Source: Anaerolineales bacterium UBA2232 (GTDB lineage: Bacteria; Chloroflexota; Anaerolineae; UBA2200). Taken from it: a stretch of 13,051 bases of DNA. Below are positions 5,359 through 12,954 of the stretch, piece after piece. The notes under the pieces are model-generated. The model had not been told where the DNA came from. It did not search any database and saw only the letters and a program-made list of their open reading frames with translations. The DNA is taken from positions 1 to 13,051 of the forward strand of contig DDYO01000223.1 of assembly GCA_002348045.1 (NCBI GenBank), read 5' to 3'. Every line of letters begins with the position of its first letter. Position 1 is the stretch's first letter. The translations under genes and the position numbers were made by a program.

Positions 5359-6381
5359 CTACAGAGTGAACCGCCCGTTGTCCATAATCTGCTCGCCATC
5401 GGCCCAGATGCTCACCCCGACAGGAACTACATCGACGTGCACAGGGCTCTTCCAGTCCCCGCCGGTGACAGGATAGGGGTTGCCAAAAGCCACATGGAGG
5501 CCAGGGTACTTTTCGTCCTGCAGCAGATTCCCTGTAAGCTCCTGAAGGAACTCGTTGGTCCCGATGGCAAACTCACCCGGGCGTCGTCCGTTGTCGGCGT
5601 TGCTCAGGAACTCCCAAATGTCCCGAGCAACCGCGGCGTCAGGGTGCTCCACTCGGGTCAGTTCACCGTTCACGTGCATCATCACTGGCTCGTCCAGAAG
5701 GCCATACCGTTCGCTAAAATAGTCCCCCAGTACCTGGGCGGCAATCACGCCTTCCAGATGAGCAGGACAGGTAAAGGTCTCTCCTTCTGGCAGGTTGCCC
5801 CACTGTCCAGACTGGTGGTAGAGGCCCGTCCAGGGATACCAGTGATACCGGGGCGGGTCCAAGTGAGCAGTCAGGTCCGTGCCGCGCGCGCTAGTGATGC
5901 GCATGGTACGGACATCCTTGACCCTCTCGCACACCTGAAGAGTCCTGACCGCTACTTTCGCATAGTCCGCCAGCATGCCGGTGCGCATGAGCTCGGGCGA
6001 GATGCCGATCATGTGCCCGTGGCGGGCACCCAGCTCGGTGGTGGCCAGCCCCACCCACGGCACCCGGAAGCGGAACTCACCGGGCTGGGCCTGGGCGGCG
6101 TAGAATGTGGCCGTTGGGGCAAAGTCACGGGTCCGTTGGAACATCACTTCGCTGGGCGCAGAGAAGGGACGCTGGCCCAGCTCCTCCAGCACCAGCAGAT
6201 GGACAGCAGCCCCAGCCTCCAGAGAAGCGGCCTCCAATGCCTCGCCGATTACCCGCGTTTCCTCATCGGTGACCACAAACACCCTATCGACTGCACCAAT
6301 GTTCAGACACTGGCGCACGGCTGTGCGTGCGCCAGGGAGCATCTCGTCCATCGTGGCAGGACTGGTATCATGTCCTCTCAT
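5359..6381 (-). CDS. M29 aminopeptidase T-like metallopeptidase
   Basis: A 340-aa protein of the thermophilic aminopeptidase / leucyl aminopeptidase T type (peptidase family M29), dicobalt or dizinc enzymes that remove N-terminal residues. The C-terminal half has the family motifs in order: NLPEGETF at 196-203 (E199/E201), RPGEFAIGTN at 267-276 (E270), DEKYPGLHVAFG at 289-300 (H296) and SPVHVDVV at 312-319 (H315, D317). These correspond to the Glu, Glu, His, His, Asp metal ligands of the family. It is shorter than classical AmpS/AmpT (about 410 aa), so it may belong to a divergent subgroup. ATG 6381 has GGGGGAG 7 nt upstream; a TTG lies one codon earlier. It follows the M24 gene after 21 nt and is the last gene of the operon. 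No signal peptide is visible, so it acts in the cytoplasm on imported peptides or amides. Confidence 0.85.
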   Translation of the reverse strand: MRGHDTSPATMDEMLPGARTAVRQCLNIGAVDRVFVVTDEETRVIGEALEAASLEAGAAVHLLVLEELGQRPFSAPSEVMFQRTRDFAPTATFYAAQAQPGEFRFRVPWVGLATTELGARHGHMIGISPELMRTGMLADYAKVAVRTLQVCERVKDVRTMRITSARGTDLTAHLDPPRYHWYPWTGLYHQSGQWGNLPEGETFTCPAHLEGVIAAQVLGDYFSERYGLLDEPVMMHVNGELTRVEHPDAAVARDIWEFLSNADNGRRPGEFAIGTNEFLQELTGNLLQDEKYPGLHVAFGNPYPVTGGDWKSPVHVDVVPVGVSIWADGEQIMDNGRFTL

Positions 6382-6402
6382 CAAACGTCTCCCCCACTGA
6401 TC

Positions 6403-7704
6403 TCAACTCCTCCCCTGGCAGATGGCCTCGACGACATCGGGGTTCCGATCAGGGGCCGGCAGCAGCCGGTATCCTTTCTCTGTGATGACCAAGCCGTCTT
6501 CCATGCGAATGGCGATCCCCTCATCGTGGATCATCAGCATTGGCTCAAAAGCCCAGGCCTCATTTACCCGGTAGGGGGTAAAGTCGCCAAAGCCAAAGTA
6601 GTATCCATCCTCCACGTTCAGTCCCACCGGGTGGTTATTGCGCCCCAGGCCGTACTTCTCCAGCCCAAACTGCTGGTAGTATGCATACACCGCCCGGCGA
6701 GCGACATCGGGCGTGGACCCGGGCTTCATGGTGGCCAGGCCGCGGTTCTGCCCCTCCAGAACGATGTCATAGATCTCGCGTTGCCGCTTGCTGAACTTGC
6801 CGTTCACCGGCCAGGCCCGTGTGATGTCCGCCGAATAGCCGCGGTAAGAGACGCCGCAGTCCACCAGGATCAGGTCGCCGTCGCCGATGGTTTGGTTGCC
6901 CGCCCAGTAGTTGTTTCGTGCGCCCCTGGCGCCTGCGGATACGATGGGCCCAAAGCCCATGCGCAGGTCTTGTTCGCCTTCCTTGATCCGTGCATGGACC
7001 TCGTACTCAAAGATAGCCTTCACCTTGGCCTCATTATCGCCAGGCTTGACCTCCCGCATGCACCGTTCCAGGATATCCTTGGTAATCTGATACGCCTTGG
7101 TGATGCACTCGAGCTCGTAGGGATCCTTGATGCGTCGCAGGTCGTGGACGATCGGGGCAATGTTCTTTAGCCGGAGCCAGTAGAACCTGTCCCTGATCTC
7201 ATTGATTCGAACGACATCAGGGGGAACCGGCTGTCCCAGCTCGGGCGTCACCGAAGTATTCACCCATAGCACGTCCTCCTCCATCACCGCCTGACGGAGT
7301 ACCTCCTCCATGTCCATCAAATCGTACACCTCGGTCATGCCGGACATGGCACGGTATTGCTCCAGGCTGGGCATCTGACGGGTAACTACCGTGCCGTCGT
7401 AACGATCGTGGAATTGCGGCACGAACAAGGCTTCATGAACAAGATGGCCCCGTCCGTACTCTGAGCCCTGGGGGGTCGACCACCAGATGCCGCAGTGTGC
7501 TACTCCTCCAGCCAGGAACCCTCTGCGGGAGAGCAGTAGGCACGCGTCCGGGTGACGCACCCCCGTAAGGTACTCGACATTGCGACAGTGACCTGAATCG
7601 AAGGACTGACCAGATGAGTTTATCCAGGCCAGACCTTCACCCATCCGAGCCAAAAGCTGCTGGCGTCGCTGGGCGTAAATGTTGCCCAAATCCCAGTTGG
7701 ACAC
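6403..7704 (-). CDS. M24 family Xaa-Pro aminopeptidase/creatinase-like protein with altered active site
   Basis: A 433-aa protein with an N-terminal creatinase/aminopeptidase P-like domain (about 1-185) and a pita-bread catalytic domain. All five metal ligands of the family are present: D282 (LVDCG), D293 (SADITR), H358, E387 (FEPML) and E402. The stretch VNGKFSKRQREIYDIVLE at 300-317 matches E. coli PepP closely. However, the auxiliary histidines of PepP are replaced: H243 by N265, H350 by G354 and H361 by E365 (HPVGLNVED instead of HxxGLDVHD). The fold and metal site therefore look intact, while substrate or chemistry may differ from Xaa-Pro cleavage. The start is GTG 7704 with AAGGAGG 5 nt upstream. 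It lies 69 nt after the Rid gene and 21 nt before the M29 gene. It is probably cytoplasmic; no signal peptide is seen. Confidence 0.88.
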   Translation of the reverse strand: MSNWDLGNIYAQRRQQLLARMGEGLAWINSSGQSFDSGHCRNVEYLTGVRHPDACLLLSRRGFLAGGVAHCGIWWSTPQGSEYGRGHLVHEALFVPQFHDRYDGTVVTRQMPSLEQYRAMSGMTEVYDLMDMEEVLRQAVMEEDVLWVNTSVTPELGQPVPPDVVRINEIRDRFYWLRLKNIAPIVHDLRRIKDPYELECITKAYQITKDILERCMREVKPGDNEAKVKAIFEYEVHARIKEGEQDLRMGFGPIVSAGARGARNNYWAGNQTIGDGDLILVDCGVSYRGYSADITRAWPVNGKFSKRQREIYDIVLEGQNRGLATMKPGSTPDVARRAVYAYYQQFGLEKYGLGRNNHPVGLNVEDGYYFGFGDFTPYRVNEAWAFEPMLMIHDEGIAIRMEDGLVITEKGYRLLPAPDRNPDVVEAICQGRS

Positions 7705-7773
7705 GGTATCCTCCTTGACAATCGCAGAATGGTGGTAGCGCGCCGAAGGCTAGGTGCGTTGGGACCTCGATCC

Positions 7774-8532
7774 CTAGGGTTCGCCCGCCAGCGCGATGAG
7801 ATCGATCTTGAGCAACGAGTCGCCCGTGATATCGGGTGCACTCAGCACCGATCGGGTAGGTGGCTCAAAGTTGGCAAAGATCTTCTTGGTCGCCTCGTTG
7901 AAATCGGGGTACTGCCCACCGCCCATAAAGACACTAAGTTTGATCACGTTGGACAGCGCGCTTCCAGCCGCCTGAAACTGTCGGTCAGCCTCTGCAAAGA
8001 GATTGTAGGTCTGCTCGGTGAGCGTCTCCCCAGGAGCCGAGAGACCGTTGATCATCACAAATGGGCCACTGCGCACCAGTCCCGGCTTGTGGCCCCACGG
8101 TCGCAGAACCTCGGTTGCCTCTTCGATCGTGATGTTGGGATCAGCTAGCGCAATCCAGTCCAGCTCGAGCAGCGCGCTCATGGCCATGCTGCGCACGGGT
8201 CGAATGTGCACCAGCGGTGGCTCATAGCCCAAGAAGTCAACGATATGCTTGCGCACGACATCCTGGCGCTCAAAGGGAACCAGGAAGGCTTCCACCTCCA
8301 CTACGCGATCCTTGGGAGCACCCCCGGCAAGGGAAAGCTGCTCGGCATGCCGCAGACACCAGTCGGTCTGCTCCTCCAAGGTTGGGGCTAAGGGAAGGTG
8401 CTCCCCCGGCTGGCCCAGGGGCGAGCCAATGTGTCCCCCGGTGAAGACATAGCCTGCGGCCGTCATGCCATTCGAGCGGTATCCGAGGCTTGAAGGGGCA
8501 TTATCGGTTTCGATACGGAATCTTCGATCCAC
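7774..8532 (-). CDS. Tandem-domain Rid (YjgF/YER057c/UK114) family protein, copy downstream of kynureninase
   Basis: A 252-aa protein made of two Rid-like domains (about 1-130 and 145-252), twice the usual 125-130 aa of RidA. Rid proteins hydrolyse enamine/imine intermediates such as 2-aminoacrylate released by PLP enzymes, and some act as specific deaminases. The C-terminal domain has the expected PPTRSV segment with R227 at the place of catalytic Arg105 of E. coli RidA. The N-terminal domain has PPLVHI there (V108), so that site lacks the key Arg. It is about 62% identical by hand count to the Rid protein at 9930-10682; both flank kynureninase. The start is GTG 8532 with TGGAGG 7 nt upstream, 59 nt after kynureninase. 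Substrate unknown; it may pair with its paralogue in a mixed trimer-like ring, which is inference. Confidence 0.86.
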   Translation of the reverse strand: MDRRFRIETDNAPSSLGYRSNGMTAAGYVFTGGHIGSPLGQPGEHLPLAPTLEEQTDWCLRHAEQLSLAGGAPKDRVVEVEAFLVPFERQDVVRKHIVDFLGYEPPLVHIRPVRSMAMSALLELDWIALADPNITIEEATEVLRPWGHKPGLVRSGPFVMINGLSAPGETLTEQTYNLFAEADRQFQAAGSALSNVIKLSVFMGGGQYPDFNEATKKIFANFEPPTRSVLSAPDITGDSLLKIDLIALAGEP

Positions 8533-8591
8533 AGCTGAACCTCCAGTCTGGTATTGGTTTGGTCACCTTGCTTCACGTGCCGGGCTGCAAT

Positions 8592-9872
8592 CTAGGTGTA
8601 CGCCACAGCCGATGGCTCGTACTTCTCGTAGAGCCTGTTCTCAACGACTTGCTTGAAGCGCTGCACTGCTTCCCATACCTCACCAAAAGAGATATAGAGC
8701 GGCGGCAGTCCCACGCGAATGCCATTGGGCGGCCGGAACTCGACCACGGTTCGCATGTCCTTGCCCATGGCCTCGGTAATGCGATAGGCTTCGTCGTGGA
8801 GGAGTCGGACATGGGAGCCTCGCTGAGCTGCTGAGCGAGGCGAGCCAACGCCAAAGCCCAAGGGAGTCAGTATCTGGTCGGTCAGGAAGATCATGTACTC
8901 GGTCAATGCCACCGACTTGTTGCGTAGCCGTTCGACGCCCACCTCCAGGGTAAGATCAACCCCTTCCTCAACCGGCAATAGCGAAAGGACCGGAGCGGTG
9001 CCCGCCAAGTATCGGGAAATATCATCGGCCGGGGCATAATCGAGGTCAAAGAGGAAGGGGCGCCGATGGCTCCACCAACCCTGGACGGGTGAGAGCGCTG
9101 CCTTCTGGAGCTCTTTGCGCACATAGAGCCAGGCGGTCCCCCCAGGTCCACCGTTAAGGTACTTGTAGCTGCAGCCCACGGCAAGGTCCACTCCCCACTC
9201 GTCCAGCTCGACCGGCACCACACCGGCGGCGTGGCACAGGTCCCAGAGGACCAAGGCACCCTTTTCATGAGCTCTTCTGGTGATGGTGGCCATATCATAC
9301 AGGTAGCAGCTCTTGAAGGACGGGACCGAGGCCGTGAACAGAGCCGTATCCTCATCAATCGCGCTGCACAGCGACTCGGTATCAAGGTGGGTTCCGTCGG
9401 CCGAACGCACCAAGTGCAGGCTGTAGCCCTCGCCCTTCTGCCCGACCACGCCTTGCAGAACATAGAGGTCGGTGGGGAAGTTGAACTCATCGCTAACGAT
9501 CTTGCGCCGTTCAGGACGCATGGCCACGGCCGCCATGGTCAGCTTGTACAGGTTGATCGAGGTGGAATCAGTGACAACGATCTGTCCCGGTCCAGCTCCC
9601 AGCAGCCGGCCCAACTTGTCACCGATACGGCGCGGCCCCGCGGCCCAGCCCGCGCCGCGCCACCCTCCGATCACCTTGCCACCCCACTCGTCGTGTACGG
9701 CTCTTCGCAGTCGCTCTTCAGTGCGCTTCGGAAGGCGTCCCAAAGAGCAGCCATCCAGGTAAATCACATCAGGGTCGTGAATCAGAAACTCGTGCCGGCA
9801 CGCCGCCAGCTCATCCTGAGCATCCATCTTCTGCGCCCAGTCCGCGCCCAACTCAAACTGAGGACTCTCCAT
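8592..9872 (-). CDS. kynU: Kynureninase
   Basis: A 426-aa fold-type I PLP enzyme that matches kynureninase throughout. It cleaves L-kynurenine to anthranilate and L-alanine. The PLP lysine is K237 in GCSYKYLNGGPG, the kynureninase signature; D211 in LWDLCHAAG contacts the pyridine nitrogen. NFPTDLY at 131-137 and GWWSHRRPF at 265-273 are also typical. W71 (GWRGAGW) and G291-T292 (AGTAPVLSL) match the bacterial enzymes that prefer kynurenine over 3-hydroxykynurenine (human has His102 and Asn333). The usual YLDGNSLG reads YLDGCSLG here (C42). ATG 9872 has AAAGGAG 9 nt upstream; the frame is open to 9914, but that extension precedes this site and crosses a hairpin. No tryptophan dioxygenase, formamidase or anthranilate genes are in the window, so kynurenine, or a kynurenine-like amino acid, probably arrives by uptake or peptide hydrolysis. 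Confidence 0.93.
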   Translation of the reverse strand: MESPQFELGADWAQKMDAQDELAACRHEFLIHDPDVIYLDGCSLGRLPKRTEERLRRAVHDEWGGKVIGGWRGAGWAAGPRRIGDKLGRLLGAGPGQIVVTDSTSINLYKLTMAAVAMRPERRKIVSDEFNFPTDLYVLQGVVGQKGEGYSLHLVRSADGTHLDTESLCSAIDEDTALFTASVPSFKSCYLYDMATITRRAHEKGALVLWDLCHAAGVVPVELDEWGVDLAVGCSYKYLNGGPGGTAWLYVRKELQKAALSPVQGWWSHRRPFLFDLDYAPADDISRYLAGTAPVLSLLPVEEGVDLTLEVGVERLRNKSVALTEYMIFLTDQILTPLGFGVGSPRSAAQRGSHVRLLHDEAYRITEAMGKDMRTVVEFRPPNGIRVGLPPLYISFGEVWEAVQRFKQVVENRLYEKYEPSAVAYT

Positions 9873-9898
9873 AGGTTCGTGCTCCTTTCTGCAACATT

Positions 9899-9921
9899 GC
9901 AGGTCATGTCTCATGACCTGC
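9899..9921 (-). promoter_or_regulatory. Perfect hairpin in the Rid-kynU intergenic gap
   Basis: GCAGGTCATG (9899-9908) and CATGACCTGC (9912-9921) form a 10-bp perfect stem with a 3-nt loop. In the minus-strand mRNA it begins 8 nt after the Rid stop codon and ends just before the kynU ribosome binding site. No U-run follows, so it is unlikely to be a terminator. It may protect or delimit mRNA segments or tune kynU translation. Confidence 0.55.
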
Positions 9922-9929
9922 GCCTTCGG

Positions 9930-10682
9930 CTAGGCCAAGGCCACCATGTCTACCCGAAGCAGGGAATTTCCGGTTATCTCCGGCGCCACCAGCACCGAAC
10001 GGGTAGGTGGCTCAAACGAGGCGAACGCGACCTTGGTCGCCTCGTTGAACTCGGGATATATGTCAAATTCAGCCAGGAACACGGTGAGTTTGACCAGGTT
10101 GGCAAGAGCGCTGCCCGCACCCTCCAGTTGGCGAGCGGCCTCGCGGAGGAGGTTTGTGCTCTGTTCTCCCAAGGTATGCCCAGGCGCCGTCAGTCCATTG
10201 ATGAACACGAGCGGTCCGCTTCGGACCAGTCCCTGTCCGTGGCCAAAGGGCTCCATGATGTTGGCCACATCCTCGACCTTCAAACAGGGGTCAGCCACGG
10301 CGATCCCATCCATCTCCAACCAAGCATGAGCGGCGCAGTCAGCGACCGGCAGTTCGTGATAGAGGGGAGGATCAAAGCCCAAGAAGGCCCGGGTACGTTC
10401 ACGAACCACCGTCCTCCTTTCCCAAGGGACCATGAACGCAGATATCTCGACCGTTCGTTCCTTGGTCGCGCCACCAGCAATCATAAGCTGCTCGGTGTGG
10501 CGAAGGCACCAGTCAACCTGCTCTTCCAGCGTCTCAGCGGGAGGCAGATGCTCGCCCGGCTTGCCGAGCGGTCCTCCTATGTGGCCGCCGGTAAACAGAA
10601 TGCCCGCGGCAATCATGGCATTGGAACGGTGGCCGGTGCTGGCCGGTGCATTATCAGTCTCGATGCGCATTTTGTTAGCCAT
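9930..10682 (-). CDS. Tandem-domain Rid (YjgF/YER057c/UK114) family protein, copy upstream of kynureninase
   Basis: A 250-aa double Rid-domain protein, paralogue of the one at 7774-8532. Domain one runs to about residue 130 (FTGGHIGGPLG at 30-40), domain two from about 148 (RSGPLVFINGLTAPG at 154-168). The C-terminal domain keeps the catalytic-type Arg, R228 in PPTRSV; in the N-terminal domain the same place is Y108 (PPLYHE). The two domains share only the general Rid pattern, so the fusion is old, whereas the two genes are much closer to each other (155 of 250 identical by hand count). ATG 10682 has TTGGAG 6 nt upstream, inside the end of the amidohydrolase gene, and begins 2 nt after that gene's stop, suggesting coupled translation. 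Likely role: enamine/imine hydrolysis linked to the neighbouring PLP enzyme; substrate unknown. Confidence 0.87.
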   Translation of the reverse strand: MANKMRIETDNAPASTGHRSNAMIAAGILFTGGHIGGPLGKPGEHLPPAETLEEQVDWCLRHTEQLMIAGGATKERTVEISAFMVPWERRTVVRERTRAFLGFDPPLYHELPVADCAAHAWLEMDGIAVADPCLKVEDVANIMEPFGHGQGLVRSGPLVFINGLTAPGHTLGEQSTNLLREAARQLEGAGSALANLVKLTVFLAEFDIYPEFNEATKVAFASFEPPTRSVLVAPEITGNSLLRVDMVALA

Positions 10683-10684
10683 GG

Positions 10685-11917
10685 TCAACTCCAAGCCGAG
10701 AGATCCACCAGGGGCAGAGCCAGTGTCCTACCCCCCTGGATCACCATCTCAACATGGTTCCGAGCCAAATTGCGGATGTCATCCAGAGGATTCGCATCCA
10801 GGACCACCAGATCGGCGATTTTGTTCTCCTCCACAGTACCAATCTGGTCCGCCAACCCAAGGATACGGGCGGGTTCGCTCGTGGCGGCAACGATGGCATC
10901 TTGGGCCGACATGCCGACCTGGCACAAGAGCTCGCATTCCTTGGCCACACCGGCATCAGGGTGCACGGTGTCCGTACCCGTGGCGATGCGCACGCCGGCA
11001 CGGTAGGCCTTGGCCAGCGCCCCGCTGGTCTGCGCATCGACCTGTTTACCCATCTTGGCGATGTAGGGTCCAAAGGTAACGTACTCCGCAAAGCTCCAGC
11101 CCGCCGCGCGAGTCGGCACAATGGGAGTGTTGGTCTTGAGCAGCATGTCGATGGCTTCGTCATCGAGGAACGTGGCATGGTCCAGCCAGTCGGCGCCAGA
11201 CTGAATCGCCTTCTTGATGGACACCGCATCGCCAGTGTGCACGGAAGCGAGGCGTCCGGGCCGGTGGGCCTCTTCCACAATCGCCCGCATCTCCTCCAAG
11301 GTCATCTGCTCCCAACCCGAATGGCTGACCAGACGCCCGCCTCCACCACCGATGCTCGAGGCGCCATAGATCTTGAGCACGTCGACGCCAGCCTTCAGCT
11401 GCTGACGTGCCGCCCGGCGAGCCTCGTCAACGCCGGTAATCTCTATGCCAAAATGCTCGTTGCCCGCCCGCACGCCACCGGTTTGGGTGATGATTGAGCC
11501 GCTGGCAATCACCCTCGGCCCCGCAGTGTACCCTTCGGCGATTGCTTCCTTGATGGCCACGGCGAAATTGCCGCCACCGCCAGCATGGCGAACGGTGGTC
11601 ACGCCAGACTGGAGCCACGCCTGGCCGGCAAAGGCCGACTGAAACACCTTGACAGCAATTAGGTCATCCTTGCGCAGGCTTGGATCGGCGCCCTCGCCCC
11701 GCTTGGGAGGAAACAACCCCATGTGAGTGTGCAGATCGATGAGGCCGGGCAGAAGCGTGCTGCCAGACAAATCCAACACCTGCGCATCGGGAGCCTCCAT
11801 GCTCTCCCACGGCCCGATACGGGCGATACGGTCCCCATCGATGAGCACTGATTGCTCCTTGCGAGCAGGCCCGCCGGTGCCATCGATCAGCAGCCCCACT
11901 TTGAGCAACAACAACAT
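10685..11917 (-). CDS. Metal-dependent amidohydrolase (imidazolonepropionase/Xaa-Pro dipeptidase-like)
   Basis: A 410-aa amidohydrolase-superfamily enzyme with the composite beta-sandwich (about 1-55 and 360-400) around a TIM barrel. The metal site is readable: H63-x-H65 in PGLIDLHTH, K182 (VLKIYG, the likely carboxylated lysine), H227 (ASVHTGD), H247 (LDHATF) and D316 (ATGTDTVH). The pattern is that of the COG1228 group, which includes imidazolonepropionase and Xaa-Pro/Xaa-Arg-type dipeptidases; it hydrolyses an amide or cyclic amide. With a dipeptide-type importer before it and two peptidases later in the operon, a dipeptidase or N-acyl/cyclic amide hydrolase role is most plausible. ATG 11917 has AAGGAG 6 nt upstream; the frame is open to 11995, but that would overlap the permease gene. 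It lies 62 nt after dppC and 2 nt before the Rid start. Confidence 0.88.
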   Translation of the reverse strand: MLLLLKVGLLIDGTGGPARKEQSVLIDGDRIARIGPWESMEAPDAQVLDLSGSTLLPGLIDLHTHMGLFPPKRGEGADPSLRKDDLIAVKVFQSAFAGQAWLQSGVTTVRHAGGGGNFAVAIKEAIAEGYTAGPRVIASGSIITQTGGVRAGNEHFGIEITGVDEARRAARQQLKAGVDVLKIYGASSIGGGGGRLVSHSGWEQMTLEEMRAIVEEAHRPGRLASVHTGDAVSIKKAIQSGADWLDHATFLDDEAIDMLLKTNTPIVPTRAAGWSFAEYVTFGPYIAKMGKQVDAQTSGALAKAYRAGVRIATGTDTVHPDAGVAKECELLCQVGMSAQDAIVAATSEPARILGLADQIGTVEENKIADLVVLDANPLDDIRNLARNHVEMVIQGGRTLALPLVDLSAWS

Positions 11918-11979
11918 CGTTCGCTCCTTCCATTTGGTAATTAGGCTTTGGACAAGGCGATTGGTCTTCTGATGACAGG

Positions 11980-12954
11980 CTAGGTCTTCATCCACGGATC
12001 CAGAGCATCACGTAAGCCATCGCCCAGGAAGTTAAAGGCCAGAAGCGTAGTCGAGAGCAGCAGGCCCGACGCCAGCAGGAGGTGTGGGTACGAGCGTATG
12101 TTCGTCACGCCCTCTGCAATCATGATGCCCCAGCTGGGCGTGGGAGGTTCCACACCCAGCCCCAGAAAACTAAGCCCAGCTTCCATCGTAATGGCGGCAG
12201 GTATGCCAAACGTGGCGGAAATCACGATGGGAGCAAGGACATTGGGCAGAAGGTGGCGGACGATGATGCGCCTGCTGGAAGCTCCCACGCTGCGGGCAGC
12301 TTCGACGAACTCTTTTTGCTTCAGTGACAGGACTTCTCCTCGAACCAGGCGGGACACCGTCAGCCAGAACACCAATCCCAACGAGATAAAGACGCCCATC
12401 AGGCCGCCGCTCGCTGAGTTAAGGCCGGCGATTAGCAGCGCGACGGGACCTTGAGCGGCGCGGAGCGCCGCCTTCAAATAAGTCATGATGACGATCATGA
12501 ACAGCAGGCTGGGGAAGGCATAGAGGACATCCACAAGCCTCTGCAAGACCATATCCACCCACCCGCCGTAAAACGCGGAAATCAGGCCAACCGGCACGCC
12601 GATGAGCAGGATCACGAGCTGGGCCACGATGCTGACGCTCAAGGACACCCTGGCGCCGTACATCAGCCGGCTCAGGACATCGCGTCCCAGGCTATCCGTC
12701 CCCAGGACGTACTCACTGGACGGCGGTTGCGTGATGGCGTCAAAGTGCACTTTGTCATAGCCGTAAGGGGCAAGCATCGGCGCCAGGATCGCCACCGCGG
12801 CCAGCAGCAGGATATAGACCAGACTGACCATCGCGGCCTTGTTGCGCTTGAGTCGCCTCCAAGCGTCTTGGGTCAGGCTGGTGCTCCGGGCCGCCCGGGC
12901 GGCCACAGCCAATTCGGTTCTAGCTGAAGCGGACTCTCGGATCGAGGAAGACAT
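11980..12954 (-). CDS. ABC transporter permease, DppC/OppC type
   Basis: A 324-aa inner-membrane permease of the dipeptide/oligopeptide/nickel ABC importer family. It has the OppC-type N-terminal extension with a first helix (about 43-63), the conserved LGTDSLGRDVLSRL at 84-97, and five further hydrophobic segments. The EAA loop that contacts the ATPase is clear: EFVEAARSVGASSRRI at 215-230 followed by LLPNVLAPI. MEAGLSFLGLGVEPPTPSWG at 257-276 and the C-terminal LGDGLRDALDPWMKT are family hallmarks. A small insertion (about 163-185) lengthens the loop before the EAA helix. ATG 12954 overlaps the end of the upstream permease gene by 35 nt, with only a weak GGTGG-like site upstream, so translation is probably coupled. 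Binding protein and ATPases must lie outside the window. Substrate is likely a peptide, but this family also carries other solutes. Confidence 0.93.
   Translation of the reverse strand: MSSSIRESASARTELAVAARAARSTSLTQDAWRRLKRNKAAMVSLVYILLLAAVAILAPMLAPYGYDKVHFDAITQPPSSEYVLGTDSLGRDVLSRLMYGARVSLSVSIVAQLVILLIGVPVGLISAFYGGWVDMVLQRLVDVLYAFPSLLFMIVIMTYLKAALRAAQGPVALLIAGLNSASGGLMGVFISLGLVFWLTVSRLVRGEVLSLKQKEFVEAARSVGASSRRIIVRHLLPNVLAPIVISATFGIPAAITMEAGLSFLGLGVEPPTPSWGIMIAEGVTNIRSYPHLLLASGLLLSTTLLAFNFLGDGLRDALDPWMKT

Noticed and set aside
5257..7170. A 637-codon open frame on the + strand
   Set aside because: It runs antisense to the M29 and M24 genes, whose translations carry complete metal-ligand motifs and good ribosome binding sites. 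The + frame gives a composition typical of shadow frames (His, Arg, Pro, Val rich) and no recognisable domain.
8592..9872. Alternative reading of the PLP enzyme as a cysteine desulfurase or class V aminotransferase
   Set aside because: The lysine motif GCSYKYLNGGPG and the flanking NFPTDLY and WDLCHAAG segments are specific to kynureninase.
9231..11006. A 591-codon open frame on the + strand
   Set aside because: It is antisense to kynureninase, the Rid gene and the amidohydrolase, all clear families. Long antisense frames are expected in GC-rich coding DNA.
11918..11979. Possible internal promoter between dppC and the amidohydrolase gene
   Set aside because: The AT-richer stretch CCTAATTACC lacks a -35 at suitable distance; the gap is better read as intercistronic.
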